Origin: Acidobacteriota bacterium
Lineage (GTDB): Bacteria > Acidobacteriota > Blastocatellia > Pyrinomonadales > Pyrinomonadaceae
NCBI GenBank assembly: GCA_021323895.1
Contig: JAJPKD010000170.1
Span: 1 to 39,041, forward strand
Reading direction: 5' to 3'
Length of the DNA stretch: 39,041 nt
Shown here: one piece after another, positions 15,226-23,807 of the stretch
How positions within the stretch are numbered: the stretch's first letter is position 1
How the letters are laid out: each line of letters opens with the position of its first letter
Made by a program: the position numbers and the translations under genes
Notes under the pieces: generated by a model
What the model saw: only the letters and a program-made list of their open reading frames with translations
Databases searched by the model: none
Told to the model about the DNA's origin: nothing

Positions 15226-15993
15226 ATGACCCGGATTCTTGTCACCAACGATGACGGTATTCACTCGCAGGGATTGCAAGTCCTTGAGGAGACACTCAGC
15301 GAGTTAGGTGACGTGTTTGTGGTCGCTCCGGCTGCTGAAATGAGCGGTGCCTCGCACAGCCTGACGCTGTCGCGGCCGTTGCGAATTCGTCAGATCGACG
15401 ATCGCCACTGGACTGTCGATGGAACGCCAACCGATTGTGTAACCCTCGCCCTTCATAAAATCCTTAACGAAGATCAGCTTCCGCATCTCTGCGTTTCCGG
15501 TATCAATCATGGAGGAAACCTGGGCGATGACGCGACCTACTCGGGCACCGTGGCGGGCGCTCTGGAGGCTACGATTCTTGGAGTCCCGGGCATCGCGATT
15601 AGTTTAGTCGCGCGCGACCACTTTGATTTCACAGAGGCAGCTCGGTTCGCTCAACTCGCCGCGCGCAAGATTCTCGCCGAGGGGTTGCCGGAAGGAACGC
15701 TGCTTAACGTCAACGTTCCGCTCGGTGAAATCAAGGGCGTAAAGCTAACTCGCCAGGGAATCAAGAACGCGCGCCCGGTTATTACTGAACATATTGATCC
15801 ACGCGGAAAGCCTTATTTCTGGATCGGCGAGCAGTACTTCCGATCCAACGCTGAAGACGGAACCGATTATCGCGCGATTGAGGAAGGCTACATTTCCGTC
15901 ACGCCATTGAAGAGCGATATGACTGATCATGGCGCGCTGACGACATTCGGTTCCTGGAATTATCTGACAACGACGGAACTCGTTCATTCTTAG
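15226..15993 (+). CDS. surE: 5'/3'-nucleotidase SurE
   Basis: Metal-dependent survival phosphatase acting on nucleoside monophosphates. 255 residues, a typical length. The N-terminus ILVTNDDGIHSQGL holds the N-D-D metal motif (residues 7-9). SGASHSLTLSRPLR gives the conserved serine, DGTPTDCV is the D-G-T-P-x-D-C-V block, and SGINHGGNLGDDATYSGTVAGA carries the conserved Asn ligand. It is followed nine bases later by pcm. The surE-pcm pair is a well-known stress-survival arrangement, and the dedA-like gene follows in the same operon. Confidence 0.95.
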   Translation: MTRILVTNDDGIHSQGLQVLEETLSELGDVFVVAPAAEMSGASHSLTLSRPLRIRQIDDRHWTVDGTPTDCVTLALHKILNEDQLPHLCVSGINHGGNLGDDATYSGTVAGALEATILGVPGIAISLVARDHFDFTEAARFAQLAARKILAEGLPEGTLLNVNVPLGEIKGVKLTRQGIKNARPVITEHIDPRGKPYFWIGEQYFRSNAEDGTDYRAIEEGYISVTPLKSDMTDHGALTTFGSWNYLTTTELVHS

Positions 15994-16001
15994 AGAAAAC
16001 G

Positions 16002-16685
16002 TTGAGTTCCACACCTTCACGTCAAACCACGCTGCAAGCTGAATATCGTATCCCGCGTGAGCGGATGGTCGAGCGTCTGCGTGAACACTACGGCATTCAC
16101 GATCCCAAAGTGCTCGAGGCGATGCGAAACGTCCCGCGGCACTTCTTTGTCACTGAAGCGTTGCGAGGCCGTGCGTACGACGATAACGCGCTGCCGATAA
16201 ATTTCAATCAAACAATTTCACAACCCTTCATCGTGGCACGCATGACGGAGCTACTCGAATTGAATAAGCAGAGCCGCGTGCTGGAAATAGGCGCTGGGTC
16301 TGGCTATCAGACGGCGATACTCGCGCAGCTTGCGTCGCAGGTTTACGCCATCGAACGAATCGGCGAACTCGCGCGCGAAGCGCACGATCGCATACGCGTG
16401 TTGGGAATTTACAACGCGACCGTGAAAGCTTTCGATGGGACGCTCGGCTGGAGCGCTTACGGGCCATACGACGCGATTCTGGTTGCCGCCGGCGGCCCTC
16501 GCATTCCCGATCCTCTCGTGGCGCAGTTGAAAGTTGGAGGTCGTCTCGTCATTCCCATTGGCGCTACTCGCGAATCGCAAAAACTGGTTCGCGTGATCAA
16601 GACGGAGCACAAACCTAAGATCGAAGAACACGGTTCCTGTCAGTTCGTACCGCTGATTGGACAACACGGATGGGAAAAACAGTAG
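16002..16685 (+). CDS. pcm: Protein-L-isoaspartate O-methyltransferase
   Basis: Repairs damaged proteins by methylating L-isoaspartyl residues with S-adenosylmethionine. 227 residues from TTG 16002. A later ATG at 16063 would cut off the RMVERLREHYGI region that the family keeps, so the TTG is preferred. Motifs: VLEAMRNVPRHFFV (about 37-50), ALPINFNQTISQPFIVARM (about 64-82) and the SAM-binding loop VLEIGAGSGYQTAILA (about 95-110). It lies nine bases downstream of surE and three bases before the DedA-family start, so the three genes are co-transcribed. Confidence 0.94.
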   Translation: MSSTPSRQTTLQAEYRIPRERMVERLREHYGIHDPKVLEAMRNVPRHFFVTEALRGRAYDDNALPINFNQTISQPFIVARMTELLELNKQSRVLEIGAGSGYQTAILAQLASQVYAIERIGELAREAHDRIRVLGIYNATVKAFDGTLGWSAYGPYDAILVAAGGPRIPDPLVAQLKVGGRLVIPIGATRESQKLVRVIKTEHKPKIEEHGSCQFVPLIGQHGWEKQ

Positions 16686-16688
16686 CCG

Positions 16689-17324
16689 ATGGTCGCCAGA
16701 ATCCTTGAAATCCTCTCGGCGTTTATCGTCGCCACGATCTCGACGCTAGGTTACGGCGGAATCGTGCTGCTGATGGCGATCGAATCGGCCTGCATCCCGC
16801 TGCCGTCGGAAATCATCATGCCGTTTTCCGGCTATCTGGTTTACACGGGCCGGTTCAATATTTGGCTGGTGAGTATTGCGGGTGCGTTTGGCTGTGTCGT
16901 GGGTTCTCTGGTCGCGTATTGGGTTGGGATGTACGGCGGCCGTCCGTTAATCGAGAAGTATGGCAAGTACATCCTGGTATCTCACCACGATTTGGATTTG
17001 GCTGATCGCTGGTTCGATCGGTTCGGTGAAGCGATTGTGTTCGTGAGTCGTCTCTTGCCGGCGATTCGCACGTTCATAGCTTTTCCGGCTGGCGTTGCGC
17101 GCATGAATCTGAAGAAGTTCGTCATTTACACGTTTGCAGGTTCACTGCCTTGGTGCTTCGGCCTTGCTTATGTAGGTCAGAAGCTCGGCGAGCAGTGGGA
17201 CAAAGATCCGCGGCTCAAGAGTCTCTTTCATCGATTCGATTTCGTGATCGGCATTGTGATCGTGCTCGCCGCCGCCTGGTGGATTTGGCGTCATGTGCGA
17301 CACACGCAGAGAGCTAAGAGCTAA
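16689..17324 (+). CDS. DedA family (VTT domain) inner-membrane protein
   Basis: 211 residues with several membrane helices. Family blocks: ESACIPLPSEIIMPFSGYL (about 31-49), GSLVAYWVGMYGGRPLIEKYGKY (about 72-94, G-x-x-x-G helix followed by the charged loop) and FVSRLLPAIRTFIAFPAGVARM (about 118-139) with the conserved R-x-x-P-x-x-R pattern. DedA proteins are proposed lipid transporters, including recycling of undecaprenyl phosphate and C55-isoprenyl carriers. The 3' end consists of repeat DNA: two AGAGCTA heptamers (17310-17323) encode part of the final residues and run up to the stop. Third gene of the surE-pcm operon. Confidence 0.9.
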   Translation: MVARILEILSAFIVATISTLGYGGIVLLMAIESACIPLPSEIIMPFSGYLVYTGRFNIWLVSIAGAFGCVVGSLVAYWVGMYGGRPLIEKYGKYILVSHHDLDLADRWFDRFGEAIVFVSRLLPAIRTFIAFPAGVARMNLKKFVIYTFAGSLPWCFGLAYVGQKLGEQWDKDPRLKSLFHRFDFVIGIVIVLAAAWWIWRHVRHTQRAKS

Positions 17325-17390
17325 GGGCCCAAACAGATGGCTGTCTCTGCTCTTATCCCTTTGTATTTGCGCTTAGCGCTCTGCCGTTTG
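17310..17390. repeat. Heptamer repeats spanning the dedA stop and the tRNA-Pro leader
   Basis: AGAGCTA occurs twice in tandem (17310-17323). The complementary-sense, degenerate units CGCTTAG, CGCTCTG and CCGTTTG follow at 17370-17390, so the two parts could pair around a loop. The period is seven throughout, as in the other arrays of the window. Confidence 0.6.
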
Positions 17391-17426
17391 CGGCTTCAAT
17401 CGTGTTATCATCCAATCCGTTGATGT

Positions 17427-17503
<77 letters not shown>

Positions 17504-17557
17504 TTTATTTTCCAATCCCAAAACAAACATCTCTTTTGAACTAGCGTCGTTCGTTCC

Positions 17558-18142
17558 TTACGACTTGTGTCTGAGTAATTGATGTCGTGAGAGGGTGGTG
17601 TAACGCGAACCGGCATTGCTGAGTTCGCTGCGCATTACCAACACTTCGCGAACCGGCACGGTTGATTGTGCGAAAGCGCGATCCTTGTGTAGCTGCGCCA
17701 GGCGACGCGCGCCTCTGCTGGATCGCAGACGTGCAATTGTAAGATGGGGATGAAAGGGGCGCGCTTCTTGCGGAAACCCTGCCTGTTCGCATTCGTGCTC
17801 GAGATGCTGATGCAGCCGCTGGAGTCTGTCCGAATGGTCAGTTATTCCGATCCACAAAACCTTCGGCGAACCGTGCGCCGGGAAGGAGCCGCAACCGCTA
17901 ACGACAAACTCGAACGCTTGAAACTCACGGGTTGCGTTTTCAACCGAGGCTGAGAGCTTCGGGATATCCCCGACCGGAACTTCGCCCAAAAACTTCAACG
18001 TAAGATGCAGGTTTTCTTCGCGAGTCCAGCTTGCGCGCACTTCCGGAAATTCGCGGCGAAGATGATTGATGTGCTCAATCACACTTACGCGCAGGTCGCG
18101 AGTAAGCTCTATCGCGACAAAGGTACGAAAGGAATTTGTCAC
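17558..18142 (-). CDS. thpR: RNA 2',3'-cyclic phosphodiesterase (2H phosphoesterase)
   Basis: 194 residues from GTG 18142. Two H-x-T/S-x motifs typical of 2H enzymes are present: HLTLKFLGEV (about 46-55) and HPHLTIARL (about 130-138). The N-terminal RTFVAIEL is the standard first strand. ThpR/LigT enzymes open 2',3'-cyclic phosphates to 2'-phosphate and can ligate tRNA halves in vitro. It starts seven bases after the stop of the penicillin acylase-type gene, so the two are co-transcribed. It converges with tRNA-Pro. Confidence 0.92.
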   Translation of the reverse strand: MTNSFRTFVAIELTRDLRVSVIEHINHLRREFPEVRASWTREENLHLTLKFLGEVPVGDIPKLSASVENATREFQAFEFVVSGCGSFPAHGSPKVLWIGITDHSDRLQRLHQHLEHECEQAGFPQEARPFHPHLTIARLRSSRGARRLAQLHKDRAFAQSTVPVREVLVMRSELSNAGSRYTTLSRHQLLRHKS

Positions 18143-18149
18143 AGCTTAA

Positions 18150-20543
18150 TCATTTTGGAACGAGAGTGATTGAGTCTTTGGCAGCATTTTCAACCGCAGA
18201 CTTGCTGAATGGGAACCTTCGTGGCGTCACGTCGCGCCAATCATCGAGCTGGTCTTTCCAATGCGGACTCGACGCCAGTCCCGATTCTCCAAGCGTGATG
18301 CCGTGCAGAGTAGCGTCCCAGTCGGTGGGATTGGCGATGAAGCGCATCGAAACATTGCTGCCGACGTTTACTGTCGGCCCGAGCGAGCCGACCCCGTTCT
18401 GCGGAATCGGTGGAATTGTAAATTGCAGTCCGATCAGCGGAGCCGCTGCCAACGGATGATTGAAGCGGACCTTTTGCATCTCGCCCCACTTCCATTTTGA
18501 TTCATCCGCGCCAAGACTCTTCGTTAACGCCTGGCGCGCGTCGGCATAACACGCGCGCAATAACGCAGCATAGCTATTGAATTCTTTCGGCAACCATTCC
18601 TTGGGTTGCTCGGCAATGATGCGATCCAAAGTAGTCTCGAAATTGGCCCAGCCGTAAGCCTTAATCAGATCAGGACCGAGGGCAGCGGTCAAGATTCGGC
18701 TGCGAAATGCGGCACGCATTTGGAAGATCAGCGGCGCCACTGTCGAGTCCGCGTTGACCTGGCCGTCCCATTTTTCAAATCCCGCAACGGTTGCTTGCAA
18801 ACCTGCGTCATCGGCACTAGGCCCCAGCATCTTCGCGGTCGCTTTCGCAAACGATGACAGTCCGATCGAATAAACGTCGCCTTGGATCTTTCGAAAGTCT
18901 TCCATGGTGAGTTTGTTGTTTTGACTCAGTAAGTCCCAGATGCGACGCGCGCGATAGGGTTGCGCCCATGAGTGCGTGAGAAAGTACGGATAGTCAGTGC
19001 CAACGATCCGCTGGTTCGCGGTGACGATTATTCCTGACGGTGGATCGTAAACCTGCGGCAGCTTTTCGGTGGGAATATAACTGACCCATTCGCCGGCGTC
19101 AGTCGAACCATCATAGGGAACGCTGCCATCACCGGACTTCCTGATTGGAACCACGCCCGCCGCGTGATACCCGATGTGGCCATCGGCATCTGCAAAGACA
19201 ATATTCTGGGTCGGCGCCGTAAAGGTGCGCAACGCTTCGGAGAAGTCCTTCCAGTTGCGTGCGCGTCCGAGGGTAAAAATGCTGTCCGCCCGGTTAAGTT
19301 TCGGATCCAAAGCGGTCCAGTGAAGCGCATAACGCTTTGAATCTTTTTCGAGCACGATGGGGCCGTGTCGCGTTACCGTCACGTCGAGCGTGACGGTATC
19401 AACGTCCGCACTCGTATAGTTCTTTCGCACCTTAATCTCTTCGCGACGGACTTCGGCGTCGCGCCAGCCCTGCGGAGTCAGGTAACGCTTTGGGTTCTCC
19501 GGATCAAATTTTTCGATGTAGAGGTCCTGAACGTCGGGGCCAACGTTGGTGAAGCCCCACGCGATGCGCTCATTGTGCCCGATGACAATGCCCGGAATCC
19601 CGGGCGAAGTCACACCGGCCACGTGAATGTTCGGCGACTTTAGATTCACCAGATACCAAATCGATGGTGCCGATGCAGCGAGGTGCGGATCGTTGGCAAG
19701 CAGAGGCTTTCCCGAAGCGGTATGCTTGCCACTCACGACCCAATTGTTGCTCGCGGCCAGCGCTTCAGCATACAGGCCGACTCGTTCGAGCGCGGCCGCT
19801 TCAATCTCCTTCGACTTCGCAACCTCGTCAATTAGCGGTTTTGAGACTGATCCAGGGTTCCTCGAAAAATTGATAGAAGCGCGATTGCTCTTCGTATCTT
19901 TCCCGACCACGAGCACATCGATAGGAGAGATTTCGGGCATCAATGCAGCGCGTTTCTCCGCCGGCAGACTGGCAAGCGCTTCGCGCATCACGTCCAGGCG
20001 CCACGTTGAAGACAATGCCTCAGAAAAGAGTTTGGTGGGGAGAAGGGAATCAGCCGCGGTCCACGGTTGCGGTTGGTATCCCAGAATCCGAAACTCCGGC
20101 GGCAGGGATTTCGCGTCCAGAGAATTGATGTAGGCATTCACGCCCTGCGCATAGGCTTCGAGAACGCCGCGCGCTTGCGGCGATGCCAGCGCAAGTTCAG
20201 CATCAACCTCCTGCGCGAATCCCATCGTGCGGTGTTGCTTGTCCTGATCGAGCGCCGGCGTGCCCAATACTTCCGCCAGTTTACCGCGCGCGGTTCGCCT
20301 CATCATATCCATCTGCCACAGGCGATCGCTCGCCATGACGTAACCTTGCGCAAAATAAAGGTCTTCATCGTTTGCAGCTTCAATGTACGGGATGCCACGC
20401 TCATCGCGGCGCACCGTAACTTCGCTGTGAAGACCGGCAATCGAAATCTTGTTCGCCGGTTGCTGAGCGGATGGCGTGCGAAATACGAATATTGAAACTA
20501 GAAGAATAAAGCTCGTGCAAGTGACAATCTTGAAGCGTTTCAT
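18150..20543 (-). CDS. Penicillin acylase family (Ntn-hydrolase) periplasmic protein
   Basis: 797 residues with an N-terminal signal peptide (FKIVTCTSFILLVSIFVF, cleavage near APSAQQ-type residues 25-28). These precursors autocleave to an alpha chain, a linker and a beta chain that begins with the nucleophile. Here the junction is EALAAS-NNWVVSGKHT, with Ser265 as the predicted N-terminal nucleophile. DERGIPYIEA and DLYFAQGYVMASDRLWQMDMMRR in the alpha chain, and LLANDPHLA plus NIVFADADGHIGYHAAG in the beta chain, are family blocks. Members hydrolyse amides such as beta-lactam side chains, acyl-homoserine lactones or cyclic lipopeptides; the substrate here is unknown. Followed directly by thpR. 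Confidence 0.92.
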   Translation of the reverse strand: MKRFKIVTCTSFILLVSIFVFRTPSAQQPANKISIAGLHSEVTVRRDERGIPYIEAANDEDLYFAQGYVMASDRLWQMDMMRRTARGKLAEVLGTPALDQDKQHRTMGFAQEVDAELALASPQARGVLEAYAQGVNAYINSLDAKSLPPEFRILGYQPQPWTAADSLLPTKLFSEALSSTWRLDVMREALASLPAEKRAALMPEISPIDVLVVGKDTKSNRASINFSRNPGSVSKPLIDEVAKSKEIEAAALERVGLYAEALAASNNWVVSGKHTASGKPLLANDPHLAASAPSIWYLVNLKSPNIHVAGVTSPGIPGIVIGHNERIAWGFTNVGPDVQDLYIEKFDPENPKRYLTPQGWRDAEVRREEIKVRKNYTSADVDTVTLDVTVTRHGPIVLEKDSKRYALHWTALDPKLNRADSIFTLGRARNWKDFSEALRTFTAPTQNIVFADADGHIGYHAAGVVPIRKSGDGSVPYDGSTDAGEWVSYIPTEKLPQVYDPPSGIIVTANQRIVGTDYPYFLTHSWAQPYRARRIWDLLSQNNKLTMEDFRKIQGDVYSIGLSSFAKATAKMLGPSADDAGLQATVAGFEKWDGQVNADSTVAPLIFQMRAAFRSRILTAALGPDLIKAYGWANFETTLDRIIAEQPKEWLPKEFNSYAALLRACYADARQALTKSLGADESKWKWGEMQKVRFNHPLAAAPLIGLQFTIPPIPQNGVGSLGPTVNVGSNVSMRFIANPTDWDATLHGITLGESGLASSPHWKDQLDDWRDVTPRRFPFSKSAVENAAKDSITLVPK

Positions 20544-20629
20544 AGGCTTTGGTTACCTTCGCCGGTTGGCGACGCATGGTATCACAATCGATTAATGTCG
20601 AATGAGAGCCGCACGAACGATGAAATGCG

Positions 20630-20659
20630 TTGACGGGTCACGCGGCGACAAACTACAAT
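20630..20659 (+). promoter_or_regulatory. Promoter for the outer-membrane protein gene
   Basis: TTGACG (20630-20635), 18-base spacer, TACAAT (20654-20659), 19 bases before the ATG. Good match to sigma-70 boxes in the region between divergent genes. Confidence 0.55.
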
Positions 20660-20678
20660 CCGTTGACTCGAGAATCAA

Positions 20679-21557
20679 ATGTTTCGCTTGATCAAATCCC
20701 TGGGTTTGGCGTTTGGTGCTGCAGCGCTGGTGTTGGCGTGCTTTTGCATCGCGCCGGCACAACAGCGACCGTTGATAACCGAAGACGTCGATATCATCCC
20801 ACCGGGATCGCTCCGAATTGAAGCCGGCGTCGATTTTATGCAGAAGGCGAAATTCCCGGTTTCCAGTTTGAACGGGGATTTGACGCGCGTCGGCGTGATC
20901 GGAATCAACATCGGATTGGCGCCCAACGTCGAAGTTCAAGTCGAAGGTGTCGCGCAGAATTTTCTCAGCATCAACTCGCGTGGCACGAGCGCGATTCCGC
21001 TCAACTTTGGTCCAACTGCGAACACCACACACGATACTGGCGATTTCACACTTTGGACCAAGATTAAGTTGCGCAACGAGACGGCCCATATGCCTTCACT
21101 GGGATTTCGTTTTGGCGTGCAGTTGCCAAACTCGAATCAGGCGAGCGGCATCGGCTTGAACCAGACCAATGCCTACGGTCAAATTCTTTTCGGCAAGAAG
21201 TTTGGTCACAACGCCCGCGTAAACACCTTCGGGAACCTGGGAATCGGCATCTTGACTGCGCCGACGCAGCTCTTCTCGCAGAACGATGTGATCACGTATG
21301 GCTTCGCCGGCATCGTGCGGCTGGACAAACAATTTTTCGTGGTGGGCGAGGTCAATGGCCGTTCGAACACGCGACCCGGCACAGGACCGCTGGGAACTGA
21401 ATCGCAAAGCGAAGCGCGGTTGGGCATGCAGATTCGCGCGTCCGGTCTGCGCTTCGATTTCGCAGGCATCAAGGGCTTGACGAAGAACAGTCCGCGCTCG
21501 GGCGTGACGGTTGGCGTAACCTACGACACTCCTTCCATCTTCAAGCCGGCAAATTAA
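20679..21557 (+). CDS. Predicted outer-membrane beta-barrel protein
   Basis: 292 residues. The N-terminus has a signal peptide (LGLAFGAAALVLACFCIAPAQQ; the cysteines may also allow lipid attachment, though no clean lipobox is seen). The rest alternates short beta strands with Gly/Asn turns: SLRIEAGVDFMQK, VGVIGINIGLAPNVEVQVEGV, LGFRFGVQLP, LRFDFAGIKGL, and a final strand SGVTVGVTYDTPS. This resembles barrels grouped as transporter or phenol-degradation MetA-pathway proteins in databases. The likely location is the outer membrane. No substrate can be assigned. Confidence 0.6.
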   Translation: MFRLIKSLGLAFGAAALVLACFCIAPAQQRPLITEDVDIIPPGSLRIEAGVDFMQKAKFPVSSLNGDLTRVGVIGINIGLAPNVEVQVEGVAQNFLSINSRGTSAIPLNFGPTANTTHDTGDFTLWTKIKLRNETAHMPSLGFRFGVQLPNSNQASGIGLNQTNAYGQILFGKKFGHNARVNTFGNLGIGILTAPTQLFSQNDVITYGFAGIVRLDKQFFVVGEVNGRSNTRPGTGPLGTESQSEARLGMQIRASGLRFDFAGIKGLTKNSPRSGVTVGVTYDTPSIFKPAN

Positions 21558-21561
21558 TTCA

Positions 21562-21640
21562 GTGACAAGTGACGAGTGACGGGTGACAAGTTAGAATGTT
21601 TGTCCTATTAGCTTGTCACTTTTCACTCGGCACTCGTCAC
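21562..21640. repeat. Inverted array of seven-base repeats before a VTT-domain gene
   Basis: GTGACAA, GTGACGA, GTGACGG, GTGACAA (21562-21589) are followed, after about 23 bases, by the opposite-sense units TTGTCAC, TTTTCAC, TCGGCAC, TCGTCAC (21613-21640). The array can fold into a long imperfect hairpin and ends seven bases before the ATG at 21648, like the array in front of the YmdB-type gene. Confidence 0.88.
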
Positions 21641-21647
21641 TGTTTGC

Positions 21648-22280
21648 ATGTTTGACTGGCTGCAAGTCCTGGCGCGAAGGCTGGGCCGATTCATTGTTCA
21701 CGTTCCCATCTACATCGCCGGGCCGGCGATGATTTTGATCGGCGCGCTTGATTCATCGCTGCTGTCACTGCCGGAAATCAACGATTACCTGGTAGTCGCC
21801 CGCTGTTTCACGCACCCGCGCGCGGTCTTCTTCTTTCCGATGTTCGCGGCAACGGGATCGGTGCTCGGCTGTTTGTTGCTCTACACGATTCTGAAACGCG
21901 GCGGCCTGGCGGTCCTGCACCGGCGATTCAAGCTCGAGCACATACAGCGCGTCGAGCGGGCGTACGCGCGATTTGGAATTCTGGCTTTGGCGGTGCCTGC
22001 GCTGTTGCCGCCGCCGATGCCTTTCAAAATTTTCGTGGCGACCGCCGGAGCGCTGCAATTTCCGCGGCGAAAGTTTTTGCTGACGATCTTGATCGCGCGC
22101 TCACTGAGGTACTACACGGAAGGCATCCTCGCCGTGTTTTATGGCAAGCGCGTTTTGAGATTTCTCAGGGACAATGGCCTGATGATTGTGACGGTAGTCG
22201 GCGGCCTCTGTTTGCTGGCGCTGGCGATTTACCTGCTATCGAATCGCGGCCGGGCTGCGGTGAAGTCAACCAAACAGTGA
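21648..22280 (+). CDS. VTT/DedA-like (YqaA-type) membrane protein, first copy
   Basis: 210 residues, predicted polytopic. A first helix around IYIAGPAMILIGALDSSLLSLPEINDYLVV holds the acidic-Pro segment of the VTT fold. FFFPMFAATGSVLGCLLLYTILKRGG is a glycine-motif helix. LALAVPALLPPPMPFKIFVATAGAL (about 107-131) is the re-entrant P-rich motif, and a C-terminal helix follows. The next gene encodes a similar protein of the same length, so the two arose by tandem duplication. VTT proteins are thought to flip or transport membrane lipids; the exact role is unknown. Confidence 0.8.
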   Translation: MFDWLQVLARRLGRFIVHVPIYIAGPAMILIGALDSSLLSLPEINDYLVVARCFTHPRAVFFFPMFAATGSVLGCLLLYTILKRGGLAVLHRRFKLEHIQRVERAYARFGILALAVPALLPPPMPFKIFVATAGALQFPRRKFLLTILIARSLRYYTEGILAVFYGKRVLRFLRDNGLMIVTVVGGLCLLALAIYLLSNRGRAAVKSTKQ

Positions 22281-22303
22281 TCGAAAGGATTTAAGCAAAT
22301 CAA

Positions 22304-22936
22304 TTGAAGAGTCTGATCCATAAAGTTACCGGCGGCCTCGGAAAGCTGTCCCACTGGCTTCTGTCGTTTGGTCCATTCGGATTATTGGCCATCGCGTTTC
22401 TCGATTCGGTTTTGGTGCCCATTCCCGGCGGCGTCGATGCGATGCTGTTGTTGCTGGCGGCATCGCGGCCGTCCTGGGTGTTGAGTTATGTGGCCGCGGC
22501 GATGATCGGATCGACCGCCGGCTGCGTTGGCCTCTACAAGATTTCCGAGCGCGCCGGACATCGCGCGCTCAATCGTTTCTCCGAGAAGAAACAGAAGCGC
22601 GTCAAGGATCTAATCGATCGGTACGATATGCTTTCAGTTCTGGTGGCTTCGGTCCTGCCGCCGCCTTTTCCGTTCAAGCTTTTCGTCGTTTCGGCTGGTG
22701 TCTTTCGCTTGAATCTCGTTCGATTCACGATAGCCATCGCGGTCGGGCGCACTTTTCGATATCTGCTCGAAGGATACCTGGCGGCGCGCTACGGCGAACA
22801 TGCGAAGGAAATTCTGGCGCACTACTATCCAGCGATCGGCATTGGCGCCGCCGTGCTCATCATAGTGTTTTTTGTGGCAAAGAATTTGTTGAAGCGCGGC
22901 AGCCGGCGCGAGGCGGTCTCAAGCGTCGAAAGCTAA
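22304..22936 (+). CDS. VTT/DedA-like (YqaA-type) membrane protein, second copy
   Basis: 210 residues from TTG 22304 (aagga about 14 bases upstream is a rather distant RBS). Same helix order as the preceding gene: FGPFGLLAIAFLDSVLVPIPGGVDAMLLLLA, then SYVAAAMIGSTAGCVGLYKISERAG, then LVASVLPPPFPFKLFVVSAGVFRLN (about 113-137), and a final membrane helix. The shared LPPP-PFK-FV-AG block shows paralogy. They lie 23 bases apart and may form a heteromer. The 3' end overlaps by 18 bases the convergent exonuclease gene. Confidence 0.8.
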   Translation: MKSLIHKVTGGLGKLSHWLLSFGPFGLLAIAFLDSVLVPIPGGVDAMLLLLAASRPSWVLSYVAAAMIGSTAGCVGLYKISERAGHRALNRFSEKKQKRVKDLIDRYDMLSVLVASVLPPPFPFKLFVVSAGVFRLNLVRFTIAIAVGRTFRYLLEGYLAARYGEHAKEILAHYYPAIGIGAAVLIIVFFVAKNLLKRGSRREAVSSVES

Positions 22937-23761
22937 TTCGAGGGCAGGCTGCGCCTTTTTGTGCAGATGAAACTGGCGCGCCTCCGCGAGCGTTCTCACC
23001 CCGTAAATTTCCAACTCGTCGAGTAAACGCAAGAAGATGTGTGCCGTGGCGAGCGCGTCACCCGCAGCGCGATGCCGTTGTGTGATTTCAAATCCGAAAT
23101 GCTCAGCTAACGCATCGAGATGATGATTGTCGAGATTAGGAGCGATGCGGCGCGCCAGTTTCACGGTGCAAACGTCGGCGTTGCGCATGCGGCATCCGGG
23201 AAACACGCGGCCGATTTCCTGATTCAACAGTGTGAGATCGAAGTTCGAGTTGTGCGCGACCAAAACTGAGTCGCCGGCGAACTCGAGCCACCGTTCGGCA
23301 ACGTCAACAAAGCGCGGGGCTTCGCTCAGCATTTCGTCGGTGATTCCGGTCAACGCGGAAATGAAGCGCGGCACCGGCAGGTCGGGATTCAGCAGCACTT
23401 CGAATTCATCTTTGATCTCGCCGCGATGGACGCGGCACGCGCCAATTTCGATCAGCCGCGTGGGAATCGATCGACCTGAAACCGCCTCGACATCGACCAC
23501 GACGAAATCGATGTCGTTGAGTGGCTGCTCTTCGATTTCGTTCGCCTTGATCGTTAATTGATTTCCTTCGATACTGAAGCGCGGATCGTTCTGAATCAAA
23601 TCGGCGATAAGGGCTCCAGTTAGTTCCTCAGTTGCGTTGTTCAAACGAAAAATGGAGTCGGCGATTTGCGTGAAAGTGGCGCGACCCCCCAGTTCTTTAA
23701 CGAGATCAAAAGTGTCCTGAATGAGTGGTGAATCGGAAATTAGATTTCGCGGACGTGGCAT
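22919..23761 (-). CDS. DnaQ-like DEDDh 3'-5' exonuclease with N-terminal helical domain
   Basis: 280 residues from ATG 23761 (MPRPRN); the frame extends upstream but would overlap pyrE. Residues 1-65 are helical with a winged-helix look (FTQIADSIFRLNNATEELTGALIADLI, then a wing FSIEGNQLTI). From about residue 81 the exonuclease fold starts: FVVVDVEAVSG (Exo I, D-x-E), VLVAHNSNFDLTLLN (Exo II) and HRAAGDALATAHIF (Exo III, H-x5-D). It resembles the epsilon proofreading subunit but carries an extra N-terminal domain, so it is more likely a repair or RNA-processing exonuclease than the replicative proofreader. Confidence 0.87.
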   Translation of the reverse strand: MPRPRNLISDSPLIQDTFDLVKELGGRATFTQIADSIFRLNNATEELTGALIADLIQNDPRFSIEGNQLTIKANEIEEQPLNDIDFVVVDVEAVSGRSIPTRLIEIGACRVHRGEIKDEFEVLLNPDLPVPRFISALTGITDEMLSEAPRFVDVAERWLEFAGDSVLVAHNSNFDLTLLNQEIGRVFPGCRMRNADVCTVKLARRIAPNLDNHHLDALAEHFGFEITQRHRAAGDALATAHIFLRLLDELEIYGVRTLAEARQFHLHKKAQPALELAFDA

Positions 23762-23807
23762 GAATGGATTGTAAACGCTGCGACGCAGTATCAGAAAGCC
23801 AGCCTTT

